NCBI GenBank assembly: GCA_937900675.1
Contig: CALCEA010000164.1
Span: 1 to 64,000 of the forward strand
Reading direction: 5' to 3'
DNA from: an uncultured Chitinophagaceae bacterium
GTDB taxonomy: Bacteria > Bacteroidota > Bacteroidia > Chitinophagales > Chitinophagaceae
Length of the DNA stretch: 64,000 nucleotides
The notes beneath the pieces are model-generated. The model saw nothing but the letters and a program-made list of their open reading frames with translations, was not told the DNA's origin and did no database searches. The translations under genes were made by a program, and so were the position numbers. Positions 28,714-38,373 of this stretch are shown here, piece after piece; the first letter of the stretch is position 1, and every line of letters begins with the position of its first letter.

Positions 28714-29292
28714 TTATTGTTTCCTTAAAAATTCAAAAAGTTGTGTAACTGCTTTTTGTCTGTGACTAAATCTATTTTTTTCTTCCATATTCATTTCAGC
28801 AAAACTTTTATTGGAACCTTCTGGAACAAAAATAGGATCATAGCCAAACCCTTTTTCTCCTTGCATACTTATGGAGATATGGCCTTTGCATATTCCTTCA
28901 AAATAATATGTTTGACCTTCCCAAATTAAACAGATGACAGTTCTAAATTGTGCCTGTCTATTTTCAACATTTTTGAGTTGATCTAAAACCTTATCAATAT
29001 TGGCTTGAAAGTTTCTATCCTCACCCGCATACCTTGCACTTTTCACGCCAGGTGCTCCATTCAGTGCTTCAATTTCTAATCCAGTGTCTTCACTGAAACA
29101 ATTGGTCTTGGTAATATTGAAAATAGTTTGCGCTTTTTCTAAAGCATTTTCATTCAGTGTATAATGTGGTTCTGGAATATCTATATCAATACCTGCAGAC
29201 TTCATATCAATAATCGAAAAATCTGGTCCAACCAAGGATTGGATTTCTGCAATTTTATGGGCGTTATTGGTAGCGAAAATTAATGTATACAT
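28714..29292 (-). CDS. rdgB: non-canonical purine NTP pyrophosphatase (HAM1/RdgB)
   Basis: Removes dITP, ITP and XTP from the nucleotide pool. 192 residues from the ATG at 29292 (MYTLIFATNNAHKIAEI); an in-frame TTG two codons earlier is less likely. SDTGLEIEALNG-type motif present as SEDTGLEIEALNGAPGVKSARYAG, GFGYDPIFVPEG, and the end FSHRQKA are RdgB signatures. Downstream partner of the 29302-29859 gene, 9 bases away. Confidence 0.95.
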   Translation of the reverse strand: MYTLIFATNNAHKIAEIQSLVGPDFSIIDMKSAGIDIDIPEPHYTLNENALEKAQTIFNITKTNCFSEDTGLEIEALNGAPGVKSARYAGEDRNFQANIDKVLDQLKNVENRQAQFRTVICLIWEGQTYYFEGICKGHISISMQGEKGFGYDPIFVPEGSNKSFAEMNMEEKNRFSHRQKAVTQLFEFLRKQ

Positions 29293-29301
29293 ATGCAAAA
29301 A

Positions 29302-29859
29302 TTACAGCTCAAATATTTTCTTTAATACTGTCCAAAGTTTTGCTTTTTCTTGCTTTGCTTCAACACCTGTTCCTTGCATAGTGGATAGTGAATTGCTAAA
29401 TAAAATATGCGTATCTCCTAATTGAGTTACTTTATACAAAGTATTAGGAAGTTTAACTTTTAATTGAGTTGCATCCACTGCAAAAGAGATGAGTAGGGTG
29501 GATGGGTATTCTTGTAAAATTTGATGAAGACCAACGGGTTGTTTGCCCAAATTAATCAATGCAATATCTGCGATGGTTAATCTACATGCATTTAATATAG
29601 AAGTCAATAAAATAAAATCTGATTCATTCAAGTGAACAGAGTTTGGATCATTCACTACCACGGTGATTTTTTTATGATGTTCCCCTAAAGATTTGATAGG
29701 CCCTTCCCAAGTTTCTTGTTTAATTACCTCCTTTTTATCTTCTACAACTGGTTGAACAAAATTGGTTGTTGTAGTAGGGATATCCTCAATAACCACAAGG
29801 CTCTCCTTATAGAGATTAACTATATCGGCTGCAGAAAGTTGGGTATTTTCGGTATTCAT
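29302..29859 (-). CDS. conserved hypothetical protein
   Basis: 185 residues, no signal peptide or membrane helix. The N-terminal half (1-65) looks low-complexity and acidic. The C-terminal part (66-150) alternates strands and helices, with ITVVVNDPNSVHLNESDFILLTSIL and TIADIALINLG. I do not recognise the family. Co-directional with rdgB and divergent from ilvE; the close spacing suggests an operon with rdgB. Confidence 0.6.
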   Translation of the reverse strand: MNTENTQLSAADIVNLYKESLVVIEDIPTTTTNFVQPVVEDKKEVIKQETWEGPIKSLGEHHKKITVVVNDPNSVHLNESDFILLTSILNACRLTIADIALINLGKQPVGLHQILQEYPSTLLISFAVDATQLKVKLPNTLYKVTQLGDTHILFSNSLSTMQGTGVEAKQEKAKLWTVLKKIFEL

Positions 29860-29903
29860 AAAATGGAAAATTAAATGAATTAGACCAATAAGAAAAATAA
29901 CAC

Positions 29904-29934
29904 TTGTAAGTCTTTAATTTTTGTCGTTTCTTTG
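29904..29934 (+). promoter_or_regulatory. probable ilvE promoter
   Basis: TTG at 29904-29906, 20-base spacer, 7-of-8 -7 motif TTTCTTTG at 29927-29934, leader of about 30 nt before ilvE. Confidence 0.5.
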
Positions 29935-29967
29935 TGCTCAATATTGATACATTTAAATAGTTAGTTT

Positions 29968-31029
29968 ATGTCAACTCCAGTGATTCCAGTAATCAAAAAC
30001 ACAGCACCTAAATTGCCAACTTACAACATGAAGGAAATTGCATTCGGGAAAAATTTTACCGATCATATGTTGGTGGCAGATTATGAAAATGGAGAATGGA
30101 AAAATGTTGTCATTAAACCTTATGAGCCTTTACAATTAGATCCATCTTGTGCAACCTTGCATTATGGTCAAACCATTTTTGAAGGAATCAAAGCTTTTAA
30201 AAATGAGAAAGATGAAGTGGTAATTTTTAGACCAGATCAAAACTTTATTCGTTTCAATAAATCTGCAGAGCGTATGCAAATGCCTGCTGTACCAGAATGG
30301 TTATTCATGGATGGTATGAAACAATTAATTGATATTGAAAGAGGTTGGATTCCTAATTTACCTGAATGTTCTTTATATATCAGACCTTTTATGATTGCAA
30401 CTGATCCTTTCTTAGGAGTAAGACCTTCGCAAACATATAAGTTCATGATTATTCTTGGACCAAGTGGTGCATATTTTTCTGCACCAATGAAAATTTTAAT
30501 TGAACAACATTATACGCGTGCAACTCCAGGTGGTGTTGGCTTTGCAAAGAATGGAGGAAATTACGGAGGTAGTTTATTTCCTGTATCATTAGCACAACAA
30601 AAAGGTTTTGATCAAGTATTGTGGACAGATGCTATCGAACATAAATATGTAGAAGAAGTGGGTATGATGAATGTGATGTTCGTGATAGATGGAAAAGTGA
30701 TTACTCCAAGTGTAGATAGAGGAACTGTATTAAAAGGAGTTACTAGAGCAAGCTCCATTATTTTATTGAGAGATATGGGCTATGAAGTAGAAGAAAGAAA
30801 TTTATCAGTAGCAGAAATTGTGGATGCACATAAGAAAGGATTATTCCAAGAAGTATTTGGGGTAGGTACCGCAGCTGTGGTTTCTTATATTTCAAGATTG
30901 TCTCATGGTGATTATCATATGGATTTTGACATGGAGGCATTAAAAGTAGCCCCAGCACTTAAAAAACACCTGAATGATATTAGAATGGGCAATGTACCAG
31001 ATAAATATAATTGGTTGATGCATATCTAG
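29968..31029 (+). CDS. ilvE: branched-chain amino acid aminotransferase (type II)
   Basis: PLP-dependent transamination of branched-chain 2-oxo acids, last step of Leu, Ile and Val synthesis. 353 residues, the longer eukaryote-like BCAT form rather than the E. coli type of about 309. LHYGQTIFEGIKAF, LYIRPFMIATDPFLGVRPS, GVGFAKNGGNYGGSL (PLP Lys in AKNGGNY), EEVGMMNVMFV and LKGVTRASSI match the family. Monocistronic by position. The gap to rpsL holds only a weak stem (GCCAT/ATGGGC near 31050-31088). Confidence 0.95.
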   Translation: MSTPVIPVIKNTAPKLPTYNMKEIAFGKNFTDHMLVADYENGEWKNVVIKPYEPLQLDPSCATLHYGQTIFEGIKAFKNEKDEVVIFRPDQNFIRFNKSAERMQMPAVPEWLFMDGMKQLIDIERGWIPNLPECSLYIRPFMIATDPFLGVRPSQTYKFMIILGPSGAYFSAPMKILIEQHYTRATPGGVGFAKNGGNYGGSLFPVSLAQQKGFDQVLWTDAIEHKYVEEVGMMNVMFVIDGKVITPSVDRGTVLKGVTRASSIILLRDMGYEVEERNLSVAEIVDAHKKGLFQEVFGVGTAAVVSYISRLSHGDYHMDFDMEALKVAPALKKHLNDIRMGNVPDKYNWLMHI

Positions 31030-31108
31030 TACAAAACATTGGTAAACAGCCATTTACGACCCCTAACAGATTTATTTATGGGCTTTTTTCAAAAATAGCC
31101 AATAAACA

Positions 31109-31140
31109 TTTTGGGAATTCGTTTACAGGCATTACCTTTG
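31109..31140 (+). promoter_or_regulatory. rpsL promoter (TTTTG-N19-TACCTTTG)
   Basis: TTTTG at 31109-31113, 19-base spacer, exact -7 TACCTTTG at 31133-31140, 46 bases before the rpsL ATG. It drives rpsL-rpsG. Confidence 0.8.
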
Positions 31141-31186
31141 CCGTCCGAATTTTTTATAACCAGAATTGAACAAAACAGCATAATAA

Positions 31187-31567
31187 ATGCCTACTATTCA
31201 ACAATTAGTGAGAAAAGGCCGTGAGATCATCAGGGCTAAAAGTAAATCAAGAGCTTTGGATGCATGTCCTCAGCGTCGTGGTGTATGTACAAGAGTTTAT
31301 ACTACAACTCCTAAAAAGCCAAACTCTGCGTTACGTAAAGTAGCGAAAGTGCGTTTGACTAATAAGATTGAAGTAATCGCTTATATCCCAGGTGAAGGTC
31401 ATAACTTACAAGAGCACAGTATCGTTTTGATTCGTGGTGGTCGTGTGAAAGACTTACCAGGTGTGCGTTACCATATTGTTCGTGGTAGTTTGGATACTGC
31501 TGGTGTTAAAGACCGTAAGCAGTCTCGTTCTAAGTATGGTACTAAGAAAGAAAAAGCAAAAAAATAA
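31187..31567 (+). CDS. rpsL: 30S ribosomal protein S12 (uS12)
   Basis: Decoding-centre protein, 126 residues. [13 protein letters not shown] start; [19 protein letters not shown] loop with the Lys residues where streptomycin-resistance changes arise (wild type here); [32 protein letters not shown] near the C-terminus. First gene of the str cluster, 26 bases before rpsG. Confidence 0.99.
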   Translation: MPTIQQLVRKGREIIRAKSKSRALDACPQRRGVCTRVYTTTPKKPNSALRKVAKVRLTNKIEVIAYIPGEGHNLQEHSIVLIRGGRVKDLPGVRYHIVRGSLDTAGVKDRKQSRSKYGTKKEKAKK

Positions 31568-31593
31568 TAACAACTCATTAATATTCGACTGAC

Positions 31594-32061
31594 ATGCGTA
31601 AAGCACAACCTAAAAAGATTCCATTAGCACCAGATCCTCGTTTTAACGATAAATTGGTTACTCGTTTTATCAATAACATTATGTTAGATGGTAAAAAGAC
31701 TACAGCTTTCAATATTTTCTATGATGCATTAGACAAAGTGAGCAAATTCACTGGAGAAGATGGATATGAAATGTGGAAGAAAGCAGTAGCTAATGTTACT
31801 CCTGCTGTAGAAGTTCGTAGCCGTCGTATTGGTGGTGCAACTTTCCAAATTCCTTCAGAAGTTCGTCCTGACAGAAAGATTTCTTTAAGTATGAAGTGGT
31901 TAGTTCGTTACAGCCGTGAGCGTAATGGTAAGACAATGGCAGACAAGTTAGCGAACGAGATCATCGCAGCTACAAAAGGTGAAGGTGCAGCTTTCAAAAA
32001 GAAAGAAGATGTTCACCGTATGGCAGAAGCCAACAAGGCTTTCTCTCACTTCAAAGTGTAA
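31594..32061 (+). CDS. rpsG: 30S ribosomal protein S7 (uS7)
   Basis: Head-domain assembly protein at the E site, 155 residues, usual bacterial length. [22 protein letters not shown], then [30 protein letters not shown], then [23 protein letters not shown] terminator follows within 35 bases and a fresh promoter starts fusA, so rpsL-rpsG form their own transcript here rather than joining fusA. Confidence 0.99.
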   Translation: MRKAQPKKIPLAPDPRFNDKLVTRFINNIMLDGKKTTAFNIFYDALDKVSKFTGEDGYEMWKKAVANVTPAVEVRSRRIGGATFQIPSEVRPDRKISLSMKWLVRYSRERNGKTMADKLANEIIAATKGEGAAFKKKEDVHRMAEANKAFSHFKV

Positions 32062-32089
32062 GGATCATTTAATTGATTTAAATTTATAC

Positions 32090-32116
32090 AAAACCCCATT
32101 TATTTGGGGTTTTTTG
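32090..32116 (+). terminator. terminator after rpsG
   Basis: Stem AAACCCC / GGGGTTT (about 32091-32097 with 32106-32112), 8-base loop, T-run to 32115. The next promoter's -33 TTTG begins two bases later. Confidence 0.85.
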
Positions 32117-32146
32117 TTTGTTCAATCACTTATATCATTAACTTTG
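32117..32146 (+). promoter_or_regulatory. fusA promoter (TTTG-N18-TAACTTTG)
   Basis: TTTG at 32117-32120, 18-base spacer, exact -7 TAACTTTG at 32139-32146, 37 bases before the fusA ATG. Abuts the rpsG terminator T-run. Confidence 0.8.
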
Positions 32147-32183
32147 CGCCTCGGAATTTAGACTAAAAAATAAACAAATTAAT

Positions 32184-34337
32184 ATGGCGGACTTAAGACT
32201 ACAAAGAAACTTTGGTATTGCAGCCCACATTGATGCGGGTAAAACAACTACCACTGAGCGTATTTTACGTTACACAGGTATGATTCACAAAATTGGTGAA
32301 GTACACGATGGTGGTGCTACCACTGACTGGATGGAGCAAGAAAAAGAAAGAGGTATTACAATTACTTCTGCAGCGGTGTCTTGTCAATGGCAGTTCCCAA
32401 CAGTATTAGGTAAGCCTGATGCAAATACAAAGAATTATTATTTCAACATTATCGATACTCCAGGTCACGTGGACTTTACTGTAGAGGTAGAGCGTTCTAT
32501 GCGTGTATTGGATGGTTTGATCGCGTTGTTCTCTGCAGTGGATGGTGTAGAACCTCAATCAGAAACAGTATGGCGTCAAGCAAACCGTTATAAAGTTCCT
32601 CGTATTGGTTTCGTTAACAAAATGGACCGTGCGGGTGCTGACTTCTTAATGGTGGTAAACCAAGTAAGAGAAATGTTAGGTGCTAAAGCGGTGCCTTTAC
32701 AATTACCAATTGGTGCTGAAGATAATTTCAAAGGCGTGGTGGATTTAATTAAAATGAAAGGTATCATGTGGGATGATGCTACAGAAGGTATGACTTATGT
32801 AGAAGTTCCTGTACCAGATGATATGAAAGAAGATGTGGATTACTGGAGAGCTCAATTAATTGAAGCGGTTGCTGAATATGATGATAAGTTAATGGAGAAG
32901 TTTTTTGAAAATCCAGATTCAATTTCTGAAGATGAGGTGCATGAAGCGATCCGTAAAGCTTGTATCGATTTAAGTATCGTTCCAATGATGTGTGGATCTT
33001 CATTCAAAAATAAAGGTGTACAAACAGCATTAGATGCAGTTTGTCGTTACTTGCCTTCACCAGTAGATGTAGAAGATACAGAAGGTACAGACCCAGATAC
33101 AGGTGAGAAGATCACTCGTAAACCAAATGCAAAAGAACCATTCTCTGCATTGGCATTCAAAATTATGACAGATCCATTCGTAGGTCGTTTAGCGTTCTTC
33201 AGATGTTATTCTGGTCACTTAGATGCAGGTTCTTATGTAAGAAATGTGCGAAGTGGTAAGAACGAGCGTATCTCTCGTATCATGAAAATGTTTGCGAACA
33301 AACAAAACCCAATCGACTTTATCGAAGCAGGTGATATCGCAGCAGCTGTAGGTTTCAAAGAAATTAAAACAGGAGATACATTATGTGATGAGAATCACTT
33401 AATCGTATTGGAGAATATGTTTATTCCAGAACCAGTTATCTCTGTAGCTGTTGAGCCTAAGACGCAAGCAGACGTAGATAAAATGGGTATGGCTATTGCA
33501 AAATTAGTAGAGGAAGATCCTACCTTAAGAGTAAAGACTGATGAAGACACTGGTCAAACAATCTTATCTGGTATGGGTGAATTACACTTAGAAATTATCG
33601 TTGACCGTATGCGTCGTGAATTCAAAGTGGAAATCAACCAAGGTAATCCTCAGGTAGCATATAAAGAAGCATTCGGAACAACTATCGAGCACAGAGAAGT
33701 ATTGAAAAAGCAATCTGGTGGTCGTGGTAAGTTCGCAGATATTCAATTCTCTATTGGACCAGCTGACGAAGAGTGGTTAAAAGAGAATGGAGATAAGAAA
33801 GCTTTCCAATTTGTAAACGATTTATTTGGTGGATCTATCCCTAAGGAATTCGTTCCAGCAATTACTAAAGGTTTCGAAACAGCAATGTCTACAGGTGTTT
33901 TAGCTGGTTTCCCAGTGAACAACATGAAGATCCGCGTATTTGATGGTTCTTACCACGATGTGGATTCTGACGCAATGTCTTTTGAATTGTGTGCTAAAGC
34001 TGGTTTCAGAACTGCAGGTAAAAAAGCGAAGCCTACATTATTAGAACCAATCATGAAAGTGGAAGTAGTAACTCCTGACCAATACATGGGTGACGTTACA
34101 GGTGATTTGAACCGTCGTCGTGGTATGTTAGAAGGTATGGATAGCCGTGGTAACTTACAAGTTATCAAAGCAAAAGTTCCATTGAGTGAAATGTTCGGAT
34201 ATGTAACTCAATTGCGTTCATTAAGCTCTGGTCGTGCAACTTCAACTATGGAGTTCAGCCACTATTCTCCAGCACCAAACAATATTGCTGAGGAAGTAAT
34301 GGCTAAGAACAAGGGCCGTATCAAGGATGAGGAATAG
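32184..34337 (+). CDS. fusA: elongation factor G
   Basis: Translocation GTPase, 717 residues. G1 [17 protein letters not shown]3 [10 protein letters not shown]4 NKMDRAG; then domain II with [20 protein letters not shown], domain IV with [15 protein letters not shown] and [17 protein letters not shown], and the end [25 protein letters not shown]. Monocistronic: own promoter, and a 3' hairpin + TCTAATGA element with a terminator before rpsJ. tuf does not follow, unlike the E. coli str operon. Confidence 0.99.
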   Translation: MADLRLQRNFGIAAHIDAGKTTTTERILRYTGMIHKIGEVHDGGATTDWMEQEKERGITITSAAVSCQWQFPTVLGKPDANTKNYYFNIIDTPGHVDFTVEVERSMRVLDGLIALFSAVDGVEPQSETVWRQANRYKVPRIGFVNKMDRAGADFLMVVNQVREMLGAKAVPLQLPIGAEDNFKGVVDLIKMKGIMWDDATEGMTYVEVPVPDDMKEDVDYWRAQLIEAVAEYDDKLMEKFFENPDSISEDEVHEAIRKACIDLSIVPMMCGSSFKNKGVQTALDAVCRYLPSPVDVEDTEGTDPDTGEKITRKPNAKEPFSALAFKIMTDPFVGRLAFFRCYSGHLDAGSYVRNVRSGKNERISRIMKMFANKQNPIDFIEAGDIAAAVGFKEIKTGDTLCDENHLIVLENMFIPEPVISVAVEPKTQADVDKMGMAIAKLVEEDPTLRVKTDEDTGQTILSGMGELHLEIIVDRMRREFKVEINQGNPQVAYKEAFGTTIEHREVLKKQSGGRGKFADIQFSIGPADEEWLKENGDKKAFQFVNDLFGGSIPKEFVPAITKGFETAMSTGVLAGFPVNNMKIRVFDGSYHDVDSDAMSFELCAKAGFRTAGKKAKPTLLEPIMKVEVVTPDQYMGDVTGDLNRRRGMLEGMDSRGNLQVIKAKVPLSEMFGYVTQLRSLSSGRATSTMEFSHYSPAPNNIAEEVMAKNKGRIKDEE

Positions 34338-34341
34338 TCAA

Positions 34342-34395
34342 TTTTTCTCAGCCTTTATTAAAAATTTAAAGGCCTCGAAAAACTTACTCTAATGA
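34342..34395 (+). promoter_or_regulatory. recurrent 3'-UTR hairpin + TCTAATGA element, copy after fusA
   Basis: Outer stem TTTTTC (34342-34347) with GAAAAA (34377-34382); internal loop TCA/CTC; inner stem GCCTTTA (34351-34357) with TAAAGGC (34367-34373); A-rich loop TTAAAAATT; linear motif TCTAATGA at 34388-34395; terminator from 34400. Confidence 0.65.
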
Positions 34396-34399
34396 TATT

Positions 34400-34433
34400 A
34401 AAAATCCTTCCTGAAATTTCAGGAAGGATTTTT
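34400..34433 (+). terminator. terminator after fusA
   Basis: Perfect 17 + 17 inverted repeat with no spacer; the core arms are CCTTCCTGAAA and TTTCAGGAAGG, with A-run before and T-run after. Confidence 0.88.
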
Positions 34434-34546
34434 AAGTTTAAGTAATTAGTAATCAATTACTTAAGTAAAACGGAGGGGGTTTTTTCTTGAGCCAAAAGGG
34501 GAGGATAAATTATTTTCAAAAAAAATGAAAAAAAGCACAATATTTC

Positions 34547-34577
34547 TTGAATGTTAGGTTACAAGGCATTACCTTTG
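34547..34577 (+). promoter_or_regulatory. S10 operon promoter (TTG-N20-TACCTTTG)
   Basis: TTG at 34547-34549, 20-base spacer, exact -7 TACCTTTG at 34570-34577, 30 bases before the rpsJ ATG. The -7 octamer and its two preceding bases are the same as those of rpsL (ATTACCTTTG). Confidence 0.78.
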
Positions 34578-34607
34578 CAACCCCAAGATAATTTGGAAAA
34601 ATAAGCT

Positions 34608-34913
34608 ATGTCTCAGAGAATTAGAATAAAATTACAGTCTTACGATCACAACTTAGTAGATAAGTCTGCAGAGAAAATCGTAAAAACAGTTCGCAGTACA
34701 GGTGCAGTAGTAACTGGTCCTATTCCTTTGCCTACACACAAACGCATTTTTACTGTGTTACGTTCACCACACGTTAATAAGAAAAGTCGTGAGCAGTTCC
34801 AATTAGCTACGCACAAGCGTTTATTGGATATCTACACTTCTTCTTCTAAAACAGTTGATGCCTTAAGTAAGTTAGACTTACCTTCTGGTGTTGAAGTGGA
34901 GATCAAAGCATAA
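34608..34913 (+). CDS. rpsJ: 30S ribosomal protein S10 (uS10)
   Basis: 101 residues, usual length. [50 protein letters not shown], and [13 protein letters not shown]. First gene of the S10 operon, with a consensus promoter. It is separated from rplC by an unusual structured spacer of about 250 bases. Confidence 0.99.
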   Translation: MSQRIRIKLQSYDHNLVDKSAEKIVKTVRSTGAVVTGPIPLPTHKRIFTVLRSPHVNKKSREQFQLATHKRLLDIYTSSSKTVDALSKLDLPSGVEVEIKA

Positions 34914-35162
34914 CACTATTTATAATTACCATCTCCCAATCACTGCCCATTATGCAGCAGTCGAAAAAGGAGCGCTGGTTTGAAGTAAGTAAAATATAAA
35001 CAGGCCCTTCGAGGTTTGTTTACTTCCGGTACTTCCCCTCTCAATTGAGAAACAAAGGAAAAGGTCGGCAGCAAACAGGGATTGAATCCGAGCTATCATT
35101 AAAAGATAGCATCATCATCGGATGTCCTCAGAACCAAACGCGGGGCATAAACCGCAAAAAAG
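34914..35162 (+). promoter_or_regulatory. structured spacer between rpsJ and rplC, candidate ribosomal-protein leader
   Basis: 249 bases, more GC-rich than the flanking leaders, no ORF over about 15 codons. Pairings seen: 34982-35026 (GAAGTA/TACTTC and AAACA/TGTTT); ATCCGA (35086-35091) with TCGGAT (35118-35123), enclosing GCTATC (35092-35097) with GATAGC (35105-35110) and a one-sided bulge; GCGG (35140-35143) with CCGC (35152-35155), which ends 7 bases before the rplC ATG. The last helix could gate rplC translation. Confidence 0.6.
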
Positions 35163-35780
35163 ATGAAAGGTATTATTGGAAAGAAAATCGGCATGACTAG
35201 CATCTTCGCAGAAGATGGAAAGCAAATTGCTTGCACCATTATCGAAGCTGGTCCATGTACAGTAACTCAGGTGAAGACTCCTGAAGTGGATGGCTATAGC
35301 GCAGTACAATTAGCGTTAGGCGACAAGAAAGAAAAACATTCTACTAAGTCTGAAATCAATCACTACGCGAAAGCTCAGACTGCTCCCAAAAAATTTGTAA
35401 AGGAATTCCGCAACTACGATCTAGAAGCTGCATTAGGAACTACTATTACCTTAGACATGTTCTCTGAAGGAGATACTGTTGAAGTTGTTGGTACAACAAA
35501 GGGTAAAGGTTTCCAAGGTGTTGTTAAGCGTCATGGATTTAGTGGTGTGGGTGAAGCTACACACGGTCAACACGATCGTTCTCGTGCTCCAGGTTCTATT
35601 GGTGGATCTTCTTATCCTTCAAGAGTATTCAAAGGAATGCGTATGGCTGGTCATATGGGTAATGATCGCGTTAAAACAAAAGGATTAAAAGTATTAAAGT
35701 TATTCCCAGAGAAGAACTACTTATTAGTAAGTGGATCTGTTCCAGGTCATAACGGATCAATCGTTTTAATCCAAAAGTAA
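35163..35780 (+). CDS. rplC: 50S ribosomal protein L3 (uL3)
   Basis: 205 residues. [20 protein letters not shown] start; the globin-like extension has [23 protein letters not shown] and [22 protein letters not shown], typical of L3 near the peptidyl transferase centre. The structured spacer upstream may control it and the rest of the operon; its last hairpin ends 7 bases before the ATG. Confidence 0.98.
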   Translation: MKGIIGKKIGMTSIFAEDGKQIACTIIEAGPCTVTQVKTPEVDGYSAVQLALGDKKEKHSTKSEINHYAKAQTAPKKFVKEFRNYDLEAALGTTITLDMFSEGDTVEVVGTTKGKGFQGVVKRHGFSGVGEATHGQHDRSRAPGSIGGSSYPSRVFKGMRMAGHMGNDRVKTKGLKVLKLFPEKNYLLVSGSVPGHNGSIVLIQK

Positions 35781-35800
35781 TCACCAATTAATCGACAATC

Positions 35801-36433
35801 ATGCAATTAGAAGTATTAGATATAAAAGGCAAAAAGACTGGCAGACAGGTAGAATTACCTGCTGAAATCTTTGGAGCAACTCCAAACGACCATGTTATTT
35901 ATTTAGCCGTTAAGCAATATTTAGCAGCACGCCGTTCAGGTACGCATAAAGTTAAAACTCGTGCGGAAGTACAAGGTGCTAGCAGAAAATTACACAAGCA
36001 AAAAGGTACTGGTGGTGCTCGTAAGGGTAATATCCGTAACCCATTGTATAAGGGTGGTGGTACCATCTTTGGACCTAAGCCTCACGCTTACGATTTCAAA
36101 TTGAACCGTAAAGTAAAAGATTTAGCAAAAATTTCTGCTTTATCTCACAAAGCAATTGATCAAGCAATTTTAGTGTTAGAAGACATCAAATTAGATGCTC
36201 CAAAAACATCTGCTGTTGCTGCAATTATGAGTCAATTGAAATTAGACAACAAAAAGACTTTGGTGATTTTACCAGAGTATAATGATAATGTTTATTTAAG
36301 CACTCGCAATATTCCAAATGTAGCAAGTTCTTTATTAGCTGATATCAATACATACGACATTATGAATGCTGATGTATTAGTAATCACTGAAAGTGCTGCT
36401 AAAATTTTTAACGAAGAAGAAGCTGCAGCTTAA
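35801..36433 (+). CDS. rplD: 50S ribosomal protein L4 (uL4)
   Basis: 210 residues. The exit-tunnel loop is seen as RRSGTHKVKTRAEVQGASRKLHKQKGTGGARKGN, here shown in part; also GGGTIFGPKPHAY and the C-terminal NVASSLLADINTYDIMNADVLVIT. L4 autoregulates the S10 operon in E. coli; whether it does so here through the rpsJ-rplC spacer is untested. Confidence 0.97.
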   Translation: MQLEVLDIKGKKTGRQVELPAEIFGATPNDHVIYLAVKQYLAARRSGTHKVKTRAEVQGASRKLHKQKGTGGARKGNIRNPLYKGGGTIFGPKPHAYDFKLNRKVKDLAKISALSHKAIDQAILVLEDIKLDAPKTSAVAAIMSQLKLDNKKTLVILPEYNDNVYLSTRNIPNVASSLLADINTYDIMNADVLVITESAAKIFNEEEAAA

Positions 36434-36465
36434 TTTAAATAGTATTGTTTTAAAAACTGACAATC

Positions 36466-36765
36466 ATGAAAGTAACAGAAATATTAATAAAGCCGATTTT
36501 AACTGAAAAAGCAAATGCTCAACAAGAGTCATTAAGAAGATATGCTTTCAAAGTAAATCGTCGTGCAAACAAATTGGAAATCAAAAACGCAGTAGAGCAA
36601 TTCTATGGCGTGAATGTGTTAGAAGTTAACACATTAGTGGTTCCAGGTAAAAACAAAACAAGATCAACTAAGTCTGGTATTATCTCTGGTATCAAATCTG
36701 GATATAAGAAAGCATTAGTGACAGTTGCGGAAGGTGAAACCATTGACCTATACGCAAGCATTTAA
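36466..36765 (+). CDS. rplW: 50S ribosomal protein L23 (uL23)
   Basis: 99 residues. ILIKPILTEKANAQQE start and YAFKVNRRANKLEIKNAVEQFYGVNV, typical of L23 at the tunnel exit where trigger factor and SRP dock. A weak stem (GCGAA/TTCGC, about 36775-36793) lies between it and rplB. Confidence 0.97.
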   Translation: MKVTEILIKPILTEKANAQQESLRRYAFKVNRRANKLEIKNAVEQFYGVNVLEVNTLVVPGKNKTRSTKSGIISGIKSGYKKALVTVAEGETIDLYASI

Positions 36766-36814
36766 TAATAGCAAGCGAAGCTGAAAATTTCGCAGGTAAA
36801 AAAACAAAAACAAA

Positions 36815-37654
36815 ATGGCATTAAGAAAGTACAAACCGATTACAGCAGGAACTCGTTGGAGAATTGGCAACGCGTACGCTGAAATCACTACTAACAAACC
36901 AGAAAAGAGTTTGTTAGAACCGCAAAAGAAAACTGCAGGACGTAACTTCCAAGGTCGTCGTGCAATGCGTTACATGGGTGGTGGTCACAGACAACACTAT
37001 CGTATCATCGATTTCAAGAGAAATAAAAAAGACATGAACGCAACTGTTGTGTCTATCGAGTACGATCCAAACAGAACTGCATTTATCGCATTAGTACAAT
37101 ATACTGATGGCGAGAAAAGATATATCATTGCTCCACAAGGTTTACAAGTGGGTGCAACTGTAGCTTCAGGTGATAATGTTGTTCCAGAAGTGGGTAACGC
37201 ATTACCAATGAAGAATATGCCTTTAGGTACAATCATTCACAACATCGAAATGCAACCTGGTCAAGGTGGTAAATTGGTGAGAAGTGCTGGTGCTTCTGCG
37301 CAATTAGCGAACAAAGAAGAAGAGTACGCAGTATTGAAAATGCCTTCTGGTGAATTAAGAAAATTATTGATCAACTGTTATGCAACTGTAGGAACAGTAT
37401 CTAATAGTGACCATAGCCTTGAAACAGCTGGTAAAGCTGGTAGAAACCGTTGGAAAGGCGTAAGACCTCGTGTAAGAGGTGTTGCGATGAACCCAGTGGA
37501 TCACCCGATGGGTGGTGGTGAAGGTAGAGCGTCTGGTGGTCATCCAAGAAGCAGAACTGGTAAGTATGCTAAAGGAGAGAAAACTAGAACAAGAGGTAAG
37601 GGTAGCGATAAGTTGATCATTCAACGTCGTGATGGTAAAAAATTGACTAAATAA
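36815..37654 (+). CDS. rplB: 50S ribosomal protein L2 (uL2)
   Basis: 279 residues. [16 protein letters not shown] start, [23 protein letters not shown] in two parts, [25 protein letters not shown] with the conserved His of the peptidyl transferase region, and a basic tail ending GKKLTK. Confidence 0.99.
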   Translation: MALRKYKPITAGTRWRIGNAYAEITTNKPEKSLLEPQKKTAGRNFQGRRAMRYMGGGHRQHYRIIDFKRNKKDMNATVVSIEYDPNRTAFIALVQYTDGEKRYIIAPQGLQVGATVASGDNVVPEVGNALPMKNMPLGTIIHNIEMQPGQGGKLVRSAGASAQLANKEEEYAVLKMPSGELRKLLINCYATVGTVSNSDHSLETAGKAGRNRWKGVRPRVRGVAMNPVDHPMGGGEGRASGGHPRSRTGKYAKGEKTRTRGKGSDKLIIQRRDGKKLTK

Positions 37655-37679
37655 TTAACATTCAAATTAACTCATAACT

Positions 37680-37949
37680 ATGGGTCGTTCGATTAAAAAA
37701 GGTCCTTATATAGATCATAATCTTGAAGAGAAAGTAGAGGCTATGAACGAAGGAAAAAACAAGAAAGCAGTTATCAAAACTTGGAGCCGTAGAAGTACGA
37801 TTTCTCCAGATTTCGTTGGACACACTTTCGCAGTTCATAATGGAAATAAATTTATCCCAGTATATGTTACCGAATTCATGGTAGGACATAAACTAGGTGA
37901 ATTCTCTCCAACTAGAAACTTCAGAGGACACGCAGGTAGCAAAAAGTAG
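37680..37949 (+). CDS. rpsS: 30S ribosomal protein S19 (uS19)
   Basis: 89 residues. [19 protein letters not shown], then [22 protein letters not shown] and [14 protein letters not shown], head-domain protein near the A-site tRNA. A 6-bp hairpin GTTTGA/TCAAAC at 37965-37984 lies in the gap to rplV. Confidence 0.98.
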   Translation: MGRSIKKGPYIDHNLEEKVEAMNEGKNKKAVIKTWSRRSTISPDFVGHTFAVHNGNKFIPVYVTEFMVGHKLGEFSPTRNFRGHAGSKK

Positions 37950-38000
37950 TAAATAAACATTAAGGTTTGACCTAAAAATCAAACACTAAACAATAAAGAA

Positions 38001-38357
38001 ATGGAAGCAGTAGCTAAACTAAACAATTATCCCACAGGCCCACGCAAGATGCGTTTGATCGCAGACGTAATTCGTGGCATGGAAGTGGAAAAAGCATTGG
38101 CAATTTTGGAATTCCATCCTCAACACAATGCAGTTCCATTAGCAAAGTTGTTAAAAAGTGCAATCAGTAACTGGGAGCAAAAAAACAACGGCGCAAGCGC
38201 AGCAGACAGCAACTTAGTAGTAAAGACTGTATTTGTAGATGGTGGTCGTACGTTAAAGCGTATGCGTCCAGCTCCACAAGGTCGTGGCTATAGAGTGCGT
38301 AAGCGTAGCAACCACGTAACATTGATTGTAGACACAAAATCAGATTCAAAAAATTAA
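38001..38357 (+). CDS. rplV: 50S ribosomal protein L22 (uL22)
   Basis: 118 residues. [20 protein letters not shown] near the start, [14 protein letters not shown], and the tunnel-lining loop [20 protein letters not shown]. Lies 16 bases before rpsC. Confidence 0.98.
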   Translation: MEAVAKLNNYPTGPRKMRLIADVIRGMEVEKALAILEFHPQHNAVPLAKLLKSAISNWEQKNNGASAADSNLVVKTVFVDGGRTLKRMRPAPQGRGYRVRKRSNHVTLIVDTKSDSKN

Positions 38358-38373
38358 ATTCTAAACCATCACT

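Noticed and set aside
28690..28720. Bidirectional terminator between aroE and rdgB
   Set aside because: The ACAATAAAA/TTTTATTGT stem is weak, A/T only, with a 13-base loop overlapping the rdgB stop; not strong enough to list as a feature.
34952..34999. 15-codon ORF in the rpsJ-rplC spacer as a leader peptide
   Set aside because: Too short to judge and overlaps predicted helices; the structure is the stronger signal.
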